Made by a program: the position numbers and the translations under genes
Assembly (NCBI RefSeq): GCF_019925205.1
Contig: NC_083565.1
Location: 34,376,241-34,440,240, forward strand
Origin: Metopolophium dirhodum
Taxonomy: Eukaryota > Arthropoda > Insecta > Hemiptera > Aphididae
DNA: 64,000 nucleotides
Direction: 5' to 3'
The notes under the pieces: generated by a model
Seen by the model: the letters and a program-made list of their open reading frames with translations, nothing else
Databases searched by the model: none
What the model was told of the DNA's origin: nothing
Part shown: positions 10,535 to 22,839 of the stretch, in pieces
Numbering within the stretch: position 1 is the stretch's first letter
Layout: every line of letters starts with the position of its first letter

Positions 10535-11244
10535 CGCTATTTGTATGAATTTGTATGACCATTTTCGGAATTTGTATGCGACCCCCTCCCGAGTTATAAT
10601 CGAAAAACCAATTTTCCCGTGTCCCCCGCCCCCCATCATCGGAATTTTCTACTTTTTCCTACGCGAAACAATTAAACGCTATTTGTATGAATTTGTATGA
10701 CCATTTTCGGAATTTGTATGTGACCCCCTCCCGAGTTATAATCGAAAAACCAATTTTCCCGTGTCCCCCGCCCCCCATCATCGGAATTTTCTACTTTTTC
10801 CTACGCGAAACAATTAAACGCTATTTGTATGAATTTGTATGACCATTTTTGGAATTTGTATGCGACCCCCTCCCGAGTTATAATCGAAAAACCAATTTTC
10901 CCGTGTCCCCCGCCCCCCATCATCGGAATTTTCTACTTTTTCCTACGCGAAACAATTAAACGCTATTTGTATGAATTTGTATGACCATTTTCGAAATTTG
11001 TATGCGACCCCCTCCCGAGTTATAATCGAAAAACCAATTTTCCCGTGTCCCCCGCCCCCCACCATCGGAATTTTCTACTTTTTCCTACGCGAAACAATTA
11101 AACGCTATTTGTATGAATTTGTATGACCATTTTCGGAATTTGTATGTGACCCCCTCCCGAGTTATAATCGAAAAACCAATTTTCCCGTGTCCCCCGCCCC
11201 TCCTATTTGGAATATTCTAGTTTTACCTACGCGTAACAATTAAA
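10535..11244 (+). repeat. five tandem 142-bp units in the left arm
   Basis: Unit starts (CGCTATTTGTATG) fall at 10535, 10677, 10819, 10961 and 11103, exactly 142 bp apart. A partial sixth starts at 11245. Each unit holds two TTTGTATG words, GACCCCCTCCCGAG and GTGTCCCCCGCCCC. Confidence 0.92.
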
Positions 11245-12074
11245 CGCCATTTGTATGAATTTGTATGATCATTTCTGGAATTTGTATTCGACCTTCCCTT
11301 TAGTAATAGTGGAAGAATATCTATGAACCCATGTTAAAAGGTATTGTTATACAGTGTTGAGTGGTTAACCAAAACCTAAGACTTATAATAAAAGTGGTTA
11401 GAAAAACCGTTAATATGGAAAACCTGTTGTTAACAACGAAAATCGTAATCGCAAAATTTGTTTTGATTTCCGTTTACCCGTTTGTATCTAATTCTTTGAT
11501 TGTTGTTCATTGATATTTTAATTGATTTATGTAATAATAATGTTTTAAAATATAAATCTTATATATATGTATAATGTATATGATATTATATTCACCACGT
11601 ACATGTAGAAGTATAGTAGTTTTTTTATAATTTTTGAATGTTCGATTAATTTATTTTTTCCATTATAAATGTTAAACAATACAATATAAGCATTAATCAC
11701 CCTTTATACTTAAATTTAAATTTAAATGAACCCATCGTGAATATTAATATAATTCTAAAATGATAGTACGGTACAACCATACAGGTTTTAAATTACATCC
11801 ATAATAATATATGTATCCTATATATCCATAGATATATTATTATCCAAGTGATTATCACTTATTTTAAATATTAATACCTTTTCAATGCATTTTTTTTTAA
11901 ATTTAACTTAATTAATGTATTAAAGATGTGTAATAACATAACTTTTAATTTAATTGAAAAAATAATACTTTACTTAAATTATATAAGTTTAAAACTATCA
12001 TTAACTTGCCCAGCTGTGGATTTAGGTAAGTAATATTATTTTATTTGTTTATAAGTTGTTTTTAGCAGTTTTTA

Positions 12075-12438
12075 GCATTCACAATATATTGTGCATAACC
12101 TATTTACTTGAAATACAACAATATAATATATATTAGTAAAATGCGTCTGTGAGGTTTATGACCCATTCCGCGTAATATGTAATGAGTCGAATATCTTGGA
12201 TTGTCATTATTTAAACACTATTTGTATGAATTTGTATGACCATTTTTGGAATTTGTATGCGACCCCCTCCCGAGTTCTAATCGAAAGCATACACACGAAT
12301 AGCATACACAATATATCGTGCATAACCTATTTACTTGAAATACAACAATATTTATATTAGTAAAATTCGTCTGTGATGTTTATGACCCATTACGCGTAAA
12401 ATGTAATGAATCGAATATCTTGGATTGTCATTATTTAA
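12075..12438 (+). repeat. internal duplication flanking a stray 142-bp-unit piece
   Basis: A 140-bp sequence (AGCATTCACAATATATTGTG... to ...TTGTCATTATTTAA, 12075-12214) recurs at 12301-12438 with few changes. Between the copies (about 12217-12290) sits a partial 142-bp arm unit (TATTTGTATGAATTTGTATG ... CCCCCTCCCGAG). The order suggests a rearrangement between the arm and the interior. Confidence 0.8.
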
Positions 12439-12801
12439 TTACGATTGATATACATCTCTATTTTAAGACCTATGCATTTCTACTATATGGAAATAAGATT
12501 TATCTTTTCCTATATTCAAGATAAATCTTGTTATACTTGAATTAATATGTTGTTATAATCACTTACCTGTGTATCTTAAGTAGAGGTGCTTCCTTTCTTT
12601 TCTGAACCCAAAGGAAGAAAGTCCACTTAGAAGATGGAAATAAAATAAGGAACTTAGTTTAATAGAGAAATAATTTAAACATTTGTTGAGTACTTTTTAA
12701 TAATAAACAATTTTCCTTACTTTGTCTTGTTTAAAACTTTTACTTGAATTTTTATGAATTTTTAAAAGAAAATAGTTCTATTACATTTATAAAATATTGT
12801 T

Positions 12802-15800
12802 TCAGATGGTGTACAATAGCAGTTCACACGCGACCACAGTATTTATACTTACAGCTTTTGTTTTTTTGTTTAAGTCATCATATAATTCCCAATTACCTCC
12901 TTGTCTTTTACAATAGGCAGTATAGTGGCCAATTGAGTTTCTTAGTTGTGTTTTGCCTTTATGGTAGTTTAAAACTCCTCTTAATACATACGCTGTAGAT
13001 TCATGGAACACAATTTCAGGAATATCTCCCAATTTAACTTCTACATGTGGCGCAGCGTCAGTACTCTGTTCCAAGTTTTCTCCTAAAATATAGAAATAAA
13101 TTAAGTTAATTTATTTTCAACTAAAAAAAAAAATTAAAAAATACATACCTCTCCAAAACAAAACTTCTATTAGTAAATATAATGGGGATATTTCAAAACT
13201 TGTTCGTCTAAGACTGTTGCATTGGGTTTTATCCAATTTATCTGTATAATTACACACTATTAATTGTTGATTTTGAAATTGGTCACTAATCCATTTTTGC
13301 AGATCACCGATAATGCCGTTTGTTGTGTTGTATGTTATAATATAGATCGGATAGTATGTTTCTTGAAACTTCTCACATTTTACATTAGAACAACTACTTA
13401 TTTCTGTGATGGATGGGAACTCTTTAAACATAGATTTGCAAATAGTCTTAGGTGTAGTCTCACACTTTACAAAATAAGTATTATACTCAAGTGTTTCTAA
13501 CACTGGATTCAGTAATAATATAATTAATTCTGCTCTATCCGTATATGTGTATGCCGTAATTCCCTTTGAAACCAACTGAGTTATGAAATCAATGTACTTT
13601 GTTTTATATTTTACGAGCCCTTCTGAAAATAACTGACTGTCACAAAAAGCAACCATTACCATTGATGTTATTGAATCAAACGCACATGTGTTGCTTAAAA
13701 CAACATTTGATTCTAAACTTTTTAATTTACAACTTTTGAGTTCTTCTGCGCGGGATCCATTTTTCAACAAAGGTAAAACACGTGAATTCCGTGAATCGCT
13801 GATATTTACGTGTCGTAAATGTGGATTTGGTAGAAGATATGAACTACTTTTAACTTTTCTTTTACTTTTTCGGTTCCACTCATCCGTTGCTTTATCTTCA
13901 ATAAGCTTTTCATTATTTTCAATGCAGTTATAACAGATACGAATTTCATCGTCATCCGGCTTGTGTGCTGAGCATTCTGGAAGTGCGTGGACTGGCTTCG
14001 TACATATTCCACATTTATGAGCTCCGTTATTAGAAGGTAATGATCCAGATTTACACAATGGGCATCTCAAATTCCGTAAATTGTTTGTGTTAGTCTGTTC
14101 TTTTATGTTGTTGTTCTCACGTAAATTATTTGTTTGACCTGAATCATCAATTGGTTTAGATATTTGATTTACTACATTTGTCTCTGACTCTTGAGTAGAA
14201 TGTAATAACAATGCTCCTCTCAATGAACGTATATGGTTTTCTAAAAATATTTCTATATCAGTAGGTAAAGAAACATGCTTCAGCGTTACATTTTTGAGTT
14301 TATGAAAACTTGACTCGACTGCAGCAGAGCTAGAAACACGTTTTCCATATCCAAAAAAAGGTACCATTATGCCCGACCACAATGGCAGAAATTTCATCAT
14401 CTTAATTAGATGAGGAACTATTTTTGGAGCATACAATGGATTTATACTTACCCCTACTTGTACATGCCGTTTACTTTCATTCAAAACTGTTTCTGCCAAT
14501 GCTTGGAAAGGGTTCATATCATTAAGACTTTCAAGTTGGTTATCGTTATCAAGTTCCTCCAGGCATCTATTTTCGGTGTCTGCATAATCTATAATTGTAT
14601 CCAGTTGCTGGTCAAGTTCTATGGTACCTGTTGACGCAGTATTAATCAACCTCATATAATGTTTTTGACATGATGTTTCAATGTCAGTATTTCGTATAAC
14701 TCCGTTTGTTTCGTTGGTAATTGAAATTAAAAGTGATAGGAACAATGAGTATACGTCTTCAAGCTCTTGACATTTTAGTAAACAGCCAATAGTTCTAAGA
14801 ATGATTTCTCTAACTTTTCTGTTTAACAACTTTAAATCCGGCCACTGGCTTGCTAGTTTCATGAAATGAGCTACATCTAGTTTAACAAAACATTGAGGAA
14901 GCCAACGAGAATCTTTGGGTATCTTGTTGGTAATTATGTCTGCGCAAGCGTGTATATAGCTGTTTAATGATGAATATTGGGTAAATGTTCTTACTATTGA
15001 TGAAAGAAGAGCTAATGATTGGTCACATACTACAGTTTTAGGCTTTGGAACATTGCAGCTCATCCAGTAAGCCAGCCAATTAGAAATACATATAGTATTG
15101 TGCCTTTCACTTAGCATATTTGTGATTGTAAAGCTATGACATTTTAATTCATCGTAAACGATTGCTTCATACAAAAATATGGTATTTGTCTTGTCTAAGC
15201 CTAGTTTACTAAACTTCTTTACTACGGATCCTGTTGCGTCAATGATAATTTCAGGATAATTAACATTACTACAATACTTCCGATACATATGAATTTGCTC
15301 TGCATTGGTATAATGAACAAAAAATGGATCATATCCAACTTCTCTTATAATGTCTTTAAATTCATCTTCTTTTTTCATCATACCAATCGCAGTGAGCGTA
15401 TCTCCATTTCTCTTTTCAGAAGCAATTTTTCGAGATTTCAGAAGTCTTAGAGCATTTCCAGAGGGAAGAATGGATGGGTCATGGCCACCTAAATTACAAA
15501 TATAAAACAACGATATACTTTTCTCGTATTCTTATAATATTATTATAAAAATACCTCCCGATTATCAAAAGAAAATCGAGCCCAATGCTTAATTTATGTT
15601 TTTACATGTTTAATATTTAAATTAACCACCAATAAGAAACCTATATTTGTACGACAAATTCACCGTTTTTATTCAAAATAATTACCAGATTTACAGTTTT
15701 ACAACCAAAAATCATGATTTCATAAACAAAAAGGTGGGCAAGTGGACGTCGCTTTGCTGTACAGTAGGTTACACGTGGGTCGCTGTAATGGGTGTTGGTA

Positions 15801-18800
15801 AATTTGAGGTCAATGCTATAAAACCATTGTATACGAAAACGATTCTGATCATATCAATCTATGATATAACTTTGTATATTTGATAATATTATTGTGATTA
15901 AAGTTACTTGTTTTACTATATTAGTACTATAATAAGTTAATTTTATTTTTCCTAAAAAAATAACATTTGAGATTGTAATTGTGTGTACAAAATAAAATAA
16001 ATATACTCTAACATTGTCGTATACGTATTTATAGTATTTTTAAATTTTTGTATAAATTTAAACTTAAAATGTATATAAAAAGTAACTGTGTTTATATATT
16101 TTTTATACTTTTTGGCTACTGTATGAACTATTTATTAGAATTGTTGTTTCAAACTTTAAATTTTTATAAAAAAATCGGGCCTATGTTAGGTTATGCTAGA
16201 TTAGGAAGGGGGGAGCAAATTCACGGTTTTCTCAAAAATTATTAATAAAAATGATCAAATAAGATTTCTAAAAATAATAAAATGAAATAATGTATATTTA
16301 AATTAATAAAAATAATTTATAATAATGATTAATATATCTGACTCTAAAAAATTATTACAAATGAATGTAAATATATAATTAATACAAATATAATATTCAA
16401 AAATATCAATACAATTATGTATGCGACTAACTAAAAAAAAAAATAATTAACTTAACTTTATTAAATTTTTTAGTCACTTTTATTTTTATAAATTTTTTTA
16501 AATAAGAATATTTTAAATTGTATTGATTAATCATCGATTAATATTAATATTTTCTTTATTCAATAAAGTTTTTTTTGTTGAATAGATTTTTTTTATTAAA
16601 GAACGATTTTTTATTAATATTTTTTATTTCATAAAGACTTTATTTAAAGTATAGACTTCTAATTGAAATTAAAGATATATTATTAATGAAAAAAATGTGG
16701 GTAAGTGGATGTCACTCTGCTGTACAGTAGGTTATAAGTGGGTCACTGTAATGGATGGTGCTAAATTTAAATTCAATGATATAATATAATATAATATAAT
16801 ATCATATCATATCATACATATAATAAAAACGATTCTGAGCGGAAACGGTCAGTCAGCCTATGATTATCAAGTATATTTAATGATATTATTGTGAATAAAG
16901 TAATTTATATATAACCTATTTACGTGGAACCTCGTTTTAAATTTTACAATCTTTAACTATAAAAGTTGAACATTTTATAAATTTTTAACTAAAAAATAAT
17001 TATTAAATTTTAAATTTGATAAATTTTGTCAATATTTGATCTTTAAATGCTTATAAATAAAAACAGTGACTAAGGATTTTTAATATTTTCAAATATCATT
17101 GTAACAACATAGTAGGAGCTTTGTATTAAATTTTCAAGCTTTTTTACCCAACAAATAAAGTTTTTTTGACATTCATGGAAAAAAAACTTAAAAAAATTGG
17201 AAACTGAGTATAATCCTAAACAGTTCAAAACAAATCAAAATATTTTTAAAATTTTATCGCGTATAGAAAATGCAAATATAAACAACCAGTGAAAATTGCA
17301 TGTATATACGTTCATTTGTCTTAGAGTAACACCAAAAACCAAAATCGATTTTCTCGAAAACAGATTTTGCTTAAAAATGCGCGTTTTTCCTTAATTTTTC
17401 TTCTGTTTTTCACGGCACTTTTGAAAACTACTTGGAAATTTTTGCTTATAAAAAAAATTGTGCTTTTGTATTTTTAAAATGTTTCAACTACTATTGTAAC
17501 AATATATTTACAACCAAAAACAAAAATCGATTTTGTCGAAAACCGATTTTGTGAAAAAATTCCCGTTCTTCCTTAATTGTTATTTTGTTTTTCTCTGCGT
17601 TTTTTTTTTTTACTTTTGACTTGCTAAATATCGACGTTGGTTTGGAACAGATCTGTCAAAGTGTTCGGGAGTGGTGCTCCATCAAGTTAGCCCCACCCCA
17701 AACCTAATTATTAATTTGTGACTTTGTACTTGATTTGGAACCTTATATTACATTTTAAGTTTTTTGACAATGTGAACATTTTTAGTATTTTAAGTATGAT
17801 AATTAATAATACACTAATACAGTTATATTTATAATATTAATATTAAATACCTACCTATTTTCATTAACCGTACTGCTTCTGTCTCTCTAAATGACTCGCT
17901 TGAACGACCGTCATTAATCATAGCTGTAATAGCTTTTGATTGTGCAGGTCCAATCATGCGACGTTTCTTTGCCTTATGCACTTCATTAAAATTACCTGTG
18001 TACGAACATTCCATAAGCACTCTGAAAAAATAAATATAATAACAATACAAATTAAGTTATTTTTAATTTCAAATTAATAAAATATGGAATAAAGTATAGT
18101 AAAATCGATTATATGTTTGAGAATACCTTGCAGCTGCTGGAGGTCTTTCGAACACAATTCCTTCAAAATAGGATTCACATATAGTACATTTTCCGACAAC
18201 TTTTATGTAAAAATTACCATATGGATGTACTCTTGCTCTGCGAAAAGAGAGACAACAAGGTAACTGAGTATGCTCCCAAAAATGTTCAGCCAATAATGGT
18301 GTCCATGTATTTTTTGGCAATACATGGTATATTCTTGAACTTTGTGTAGAGCGGTTTTTCTCGTTATCTTTGTAACGGACTTCTTCCGGCTCTACACTTT
18401 TCCATTCTTCAGGTGAAAACGTGAATACAATTTTTTTTGATGGTAGTGTTATTGATATATCACTATTATCCTCACTAGAATCATCTATAAATGAATTTAA
18501 TAAATTAAAACCAAACATCAAGTTAATTTTGATAATTTATTTAGGGAGGACAATTTGATATAATTTAATTATATTCTTCATACTTTTTTAACCATCTATT
18601 TCATTCTATTAGAAATATATCCGATTAAAAAACTTTTAGAATTTATTGTGATGCTTTGAGTTGCAAATGTTCATGCATTAGCCACTAAAAAGCATCCAAC
18701 TTGACATAATATTTAAACTATTTACCATCATTGTGCGAACTATTTTCTTCCGTCATTAAGCTGTTCTTTTTGATCTGACCAGAAACAAGACCTAATCTGT

Positions 18801-20424
18801 TTTTAATACCATGAGCATTACGATACACAAATGTATGTAACGCTGCACCATTCATACGACCATTTAAGTAACAGCTAATCTCGTACCATATAGGATTAGT
18901 TGCAACAACTATACCTAAAATTGAAAATTAAAGCAATTAATTATGACTAAATTGATGATATTTAAAATCTTAACTTTCAACACCTATAAGTTATAAAACA
19001 TACTTATAGTTTACATTTATTTTTTTTTATAACTATAATAAGAAAAACTTATATGGAAACTTGTATTTAATGTTGAAAACCTTATTCAAATATTTTTGAA
19101 ATTTTTAATATAAAATAGTTTATACATTTTCGGGAATTTTGTCAAATTTTAACTTCTTAATTTTATGAAAATATTTTTACAATTTAAATCCATGAATGGC
19201 TCACTACACACACTAAAAGAAAAGTATAAATGGATTTTTGTATTAATTTTCCAAGCTTTTTGATATAAGATCATTTTAGTTTTCGAGTGTAGTGGTGAAT
19301 GCCTTTAATGACTTTAATGACTTTTATGATAAAAAAATATCTATACTCAATAAAAAAAATACCTTGATTGAATAAAAAAAAATCTGAATGAAAATAAAAA
19401 TGATTAAAAAATGTGGTAATGTTTAGTTAATTATTTGTTCTACTAATTAACACATAATTTTATTAATTATTTTTAAATATTATATAATTTGTTTTAACGG
19501 GTTAATTTAATTTTTAATTTTTAAATATTATAGTTTTATTAATTATTAATATACATAATTTATTTTAATTATACTTTTAATCATTTACTATTTTTATTAA
19601 TAATCTTAATAAGTTTTTTTAGTTAATTGTTTTATTTACCTGTGTTTTTCACCAATTTTTTTTTATATAATTATAAATATAATATTATTAGGTATAAGTT
19701 AGTATAAGTAGGTACCTACGTTTTACGTTGTTGACAATAATATTGTGACATTAAAATATTATTAATTTTATATTTTCTACCCGCTAAAATGGTCAAAACA
19801 AGAATCCAAAAATACCACTGAAAAGTAACTGTAGATTCTAATATTCTATTAAATAATGTCATACAAAAATATCGAAAATAAAACAATTTTATTATAAATA
19901 AATTTCTAAAGTTTTAAATCAGTAAAGGGAAGAACGGGACAAAATGCGTTCCGCATAACTTTTGTCTGGACGACAGGTTACGAAAATTACGAAACGTATT
20001 TATTTTTCACACAATGTACCCATACTATCAATTACCATACATTTTGTTATCATAAAACTATCATACAATTATTATTTTTGTTTCTAATAACAGTTTAGGT
20101 AAAATTTTATTACCTATTCTAAATTAAATAAATAAAAAAAAATATCTTATAATATAATAGCCCATTATAGGTAGGTATAATCCAAAACGTCGTGGACTCC
20201 GGAGAGGGGTTGGGTCACTGATTCCAATATAACTTCATTATTATTATTTGGTACATGCACGACGATTTTTTTCACTAAAACTACAAATATTACTAATTTA
20301 TGGTAAGTATTAAAAAATACTTACTTCTGTTATCATCATCGTCATTCATCACTACCCTCTCTTTAAATTGCATTACAGCTGCAACAACTTCACTAGGCTC
20401 TATTGCAGGTTTTCTTCCAACCAT
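12802..20424 (-). CDS. six-exon transposase with USP-like protease domain, 1144 aa
   Basis: Exons 20325-20424, 18726-18914, 18127-18484, 17855-18021, 13149-15488 and 12802-13082 join in one frame (3435 nt with stop), each intron GT..AG. The start MVGRKPAIEPSE is the first Met of exon 1. Visible blocks: CC at 173-174 and CTIC at 196-199 near the N-terminus; a DDE/RNase H-like core with IIIDATGSVV (D355), VVCDQSLALL (D427), CFVKLDVAHF (C471, D476, H479) and SSAAVESSFHKLKN (E663); a zinc-binding cluster (C747, C750, C764, C767, H772, C777, H780, C790, C793); and a C-terminal domain with NTCAFDSI (C873) and SIGHYTAYCKR...WELYDD (H1104, D1120/1121), the Cys and His boxes of ubiquitin-specific proteases. 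It should act in the nucleus on the element's own arms. The exact superfamily was not tested. Confidence 0.85.
15735..15895 (-). repeat. tail of the dispersed repeat, in intron 4
   Basis: GGGCAAGTGGACGTCGCTTTGCTGTACAGTAGG with TGGGTCGCTGTAATGGGTG matches the tail of the repeat at 16690. Only the tail is present. It sits inside the fourth intron of the Foldback-type transposase gene. Confidence 0.7.
16690..17600 (-). repeat. dispersed repeat, near-complete copy in intron 4
   Basis: The tail (GGGTAAGTGGATGTCACTCTGCTGTACAG) is at the left and the head-side CGATTTTCTCGAAAACAGATTTTG block is at 17346. A TATAA/TATCA run expands the copy near 16780-16815. It lies wholly inside intron 4 of the transposase gene, yet the splice sites around it are intact. 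Confidence 0.7.
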
Positions 20425-21552
20425 TTTGAAAATGCACTTTAATGTAGCCGTTAAAAAAATAGCTCAAACAGTCACAATATTCAAATAGTATAAACTACAG
20501 AAAAGAGTAGTTATACGATTGACTGGTTTAAGCGAAATGAAATAAACCCGAAACGAAAATTAATTAAATGGATATAAAAATAGACACAATGTTGTAAAGC
20601 AAGAATCTAAAAATAATATTTACGAGAAAAATATACTAATATCAATATACTATAATAAATCTTATTAACGTTTAATTTTCCAACACAAACATCACGTAGG
20701 TATTCTATTAATATAGTCTATAGATATTGTTGTACATCAAGTAAGAAAGTTATGCACGTTCTACTGTGTATATAGTTAAAAACAACTGGGCAAGTTAATT
20801 ATAGTTTTTAACTTATATAATTTAAGTAAAGTATTATTTTTTCAATTAAATTAAAAGTTATGTTATTACACATCTTTAATACATTAATTAAGTTAAATTT
20901 AAAAAAAAATGCATTGAAAAGGTATTAATATTTAAAATAAGTGATAATCACTTGGATAATAATATATCTATGGATATATAGGATACATATATTATTATGG
21001 ATGTAATTTAAAACCTGTATGGTTGTACCGTACTATCATTTTAGAATTATATTAATATTCACGATGGGTTCATTTAAATTTAAATTTAAGTATAAAGGGT
21101 GATTAATGCTTATATTGTATTGTTTAACATTTATAATGGAAAAAATAAATTAATCGAACATTCAAAAATTATAAAAAAACTACTATACTTCTACATGTAC
21201 GTGGTGAATATAATATCATATACATTATACATATATATAAGATTTATATTTTAAAACATTATTATTACATAAATCAATTAAAATATCAATGAACAACAAT
21301 CAAAGAATTAGATACAAACGGGTAAACGGAAATCAAAACAAATTTTGCGATTACGATTTTCGTTGTTAACAACAGGTTTTCCATATTAACGGTTTTTCTA
21401 ACCACTTTTATTATAAGTCTTAGGTTTTGGTTAACCACTCAACACTGTATAACAATACCTTTTAACATGGGTTCATAGATATTCTTCCACTATTACTAAA
21501 GGGAAGGTCGAATACAAATTCCAGAAATGATCATACAAATTCATACAAATGG

Positions 21553-22120
21553 CGTTTAATTGTTACGCGTAGGTAAAACTAGAATATTCCAAATAGGAGG
21601 GGCGGGGGACACGGGAAAATTGGTTTTTCGATTATAACTCGGGAGGGGGTCACATACAAATTCCGAAAATGGTCATACAAATTCATACAAATAGCGTTTA
21701 ATTGTTTCGCGTAGGAAAAAGTAGAAAATTCCGATGGTGGGGGGCGGGGGACACGGGAAAATTGGTTTTTCGATTATAACTCGGGAGGGGGTCGCATACA
21801 AATTCCAAAAATGGTCATACAAATTCATACAAATAGCGTTTAATTGTTTCGCGTAGGAAAAAGTAGAAAATTCCGATGATGGGGGGCGGGGGACACGGGA
21901 AAATTGGTTTTTCGATTATAACTCGGGAGGGGGTCACATACAAATTCCGAAAATGGTCATACAAATTCATACAAATAGCGTTTAATTGTTTCGCGTAGGA
22001 AAAAGTAGAAAATTCCGATGATGGGGGGGCGGGGGACACGGGAAAATTGGTTTTTCGATTATAACTCGGGAGGGGGTCGCATACAAATTCCGAAAATGGT
22101 CATACAAATTCATACAAATA
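21553..22120 (-). repeat. four tandem 142-bp units in the right arm
   Basis: Boundary GCG words fall at 21552, 21694, 21836, 21978 and 22121, giving spacings of 142, 142, 142 and 143. The 143 comes from one extra G in the G-run near 22024. Confidence 0.9.
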
Positions 22121-22174
22121 GCGTTCTTGAATCTTGCAGTATAAAATGTATGAATACTTAATTATTTATATTAG

Positions 22175-22206
22175 GGGGGGCTGGAGACATGTGTCTCCAG
22201 CCCCCC
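22175..22206. repeat. 32-bp palindrome in the right terminal arm
   Basis: Mirror copy of 10452-10483, with 15-bp stems and TG at the centre. Confidence 0.85.
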
Positions 22207-22348
22207 TTCCATATTTCCGATATTGCTCGAATTCTGGTGTCGTACAAATTCCAAAAATGGTCATACAAATTCATACAAATGACGTACAAAATATTTGGAT
22301 AGAAATTTCCAAGATTTTCTTTGGATGGGGGGTTGGGGACACGTACGT

Positions 22349-22357
22349 AGCTCGGCG
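22349..22357. repeat. target-site duplication, right (AGCTCGGCG)
   Basis: Matches 10301-10309 at all nine bases and directly abuts the right terminus of the 12-kb element. Confidence 0.88.
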
Positions 22358-22488
22358 ACGTGCGATAACGCGGTGATAGTAAAAATAATTATGTATACTA
22401 ATATTATAGGTACAATTACATAATAATTCACTGGACACGTTTGAATAATATATACAAAAATAAAACAATGATTACCTACAACGGTGAT

Positions 22489-22508
22489 TGTGTGTGTGTG
22501 TGTGTGTG
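22489..22508. repeat. (TG)n microsatellite
   Basis: About ten TG units directly right of the Foldback-type element. No function suggested. Confidence 0.9.
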
Positions 22509-22839
22509 ACCAGCTGTTCCCCCGTGGCCGATATCTTATTTCTATGCTTAATCTTATATTTGTTATGTTGCGGCGGCAACAGTAGTGATGCGCAAACAAC
22601 AGCCGGTGATTTAATATATTATACTTAATAAATAGCGAACACATTGGGTGCGAACACATTTTTGAATATATTACCTATGATTATAATAACAAATTTTTTT
22701 TCCTATATGAGTACCTAACCTGTCGAAAAATATATTATTTTACTAATAACTCTTTATAACTAATATAAATAATTATAAATATAGGTACTGGGAGGATGAC
22801 GCACACCAGCGCCAGTTCAAATTCGGCAGCGGGCGGCAT

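Larger units (their letters stand above)
10310..12016 (+). repeat. left long terminal inverted repeat
   Basis: It matches the right arm (reverse complement) up to TTAACTTGCCCAG near 12014, after which the two diverge. From the outside in it contains a 225-bp unique end, five 142-bp units and about 0.75 kb of AT-rich sequence. It is 141 bp longer than the right arm, explained by one extra 142-bp unit here and one extra G in the right array. Confidence 0.85.
10310..22348 (-). mobile_element. 12-kb Foldback/Mutator-type DNA transposon
   Basis: The element begins ACGTACGTGTCCCC and ends with the exact reverse complement. AGCTCGGCG is repeated perfectly on both sides (10301-10309 and 22349-22357), a 9-bp target duplication as in Mutator and Foldback elements. 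Long inverted repeats (left 10310 to about 12016, right about 20783 to 22348) contain tandem 142-bp units, the hallmark of Foldback elements. One complete spliced gene on the minus strand fills the interior. The outer 215 bp or so of the two arms appear identical, so insertion is recent and the copy may be autonomous. Superfamily (MULE/Foldback) is inferred from target length, arm structure and the DDE-like protein. Confidence 0.88.
20783..22348 (-). repeat. right long terminal inverted repeat
   Basis: Reverse complement of 10310-12016 with four instead of five 142-bp units. The transposase start codon (20424) lies 359 bp inside its inner edge, so its promoter is probably in or next to this arm (inference). 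Confidence 0.85.

Noticed and set aside
13264..13933. Plus-strand ORFs within 13.2-13.9 kb
   Set aside because: They are antisense shadows of exon 5 of the minus-strand transposase gene.
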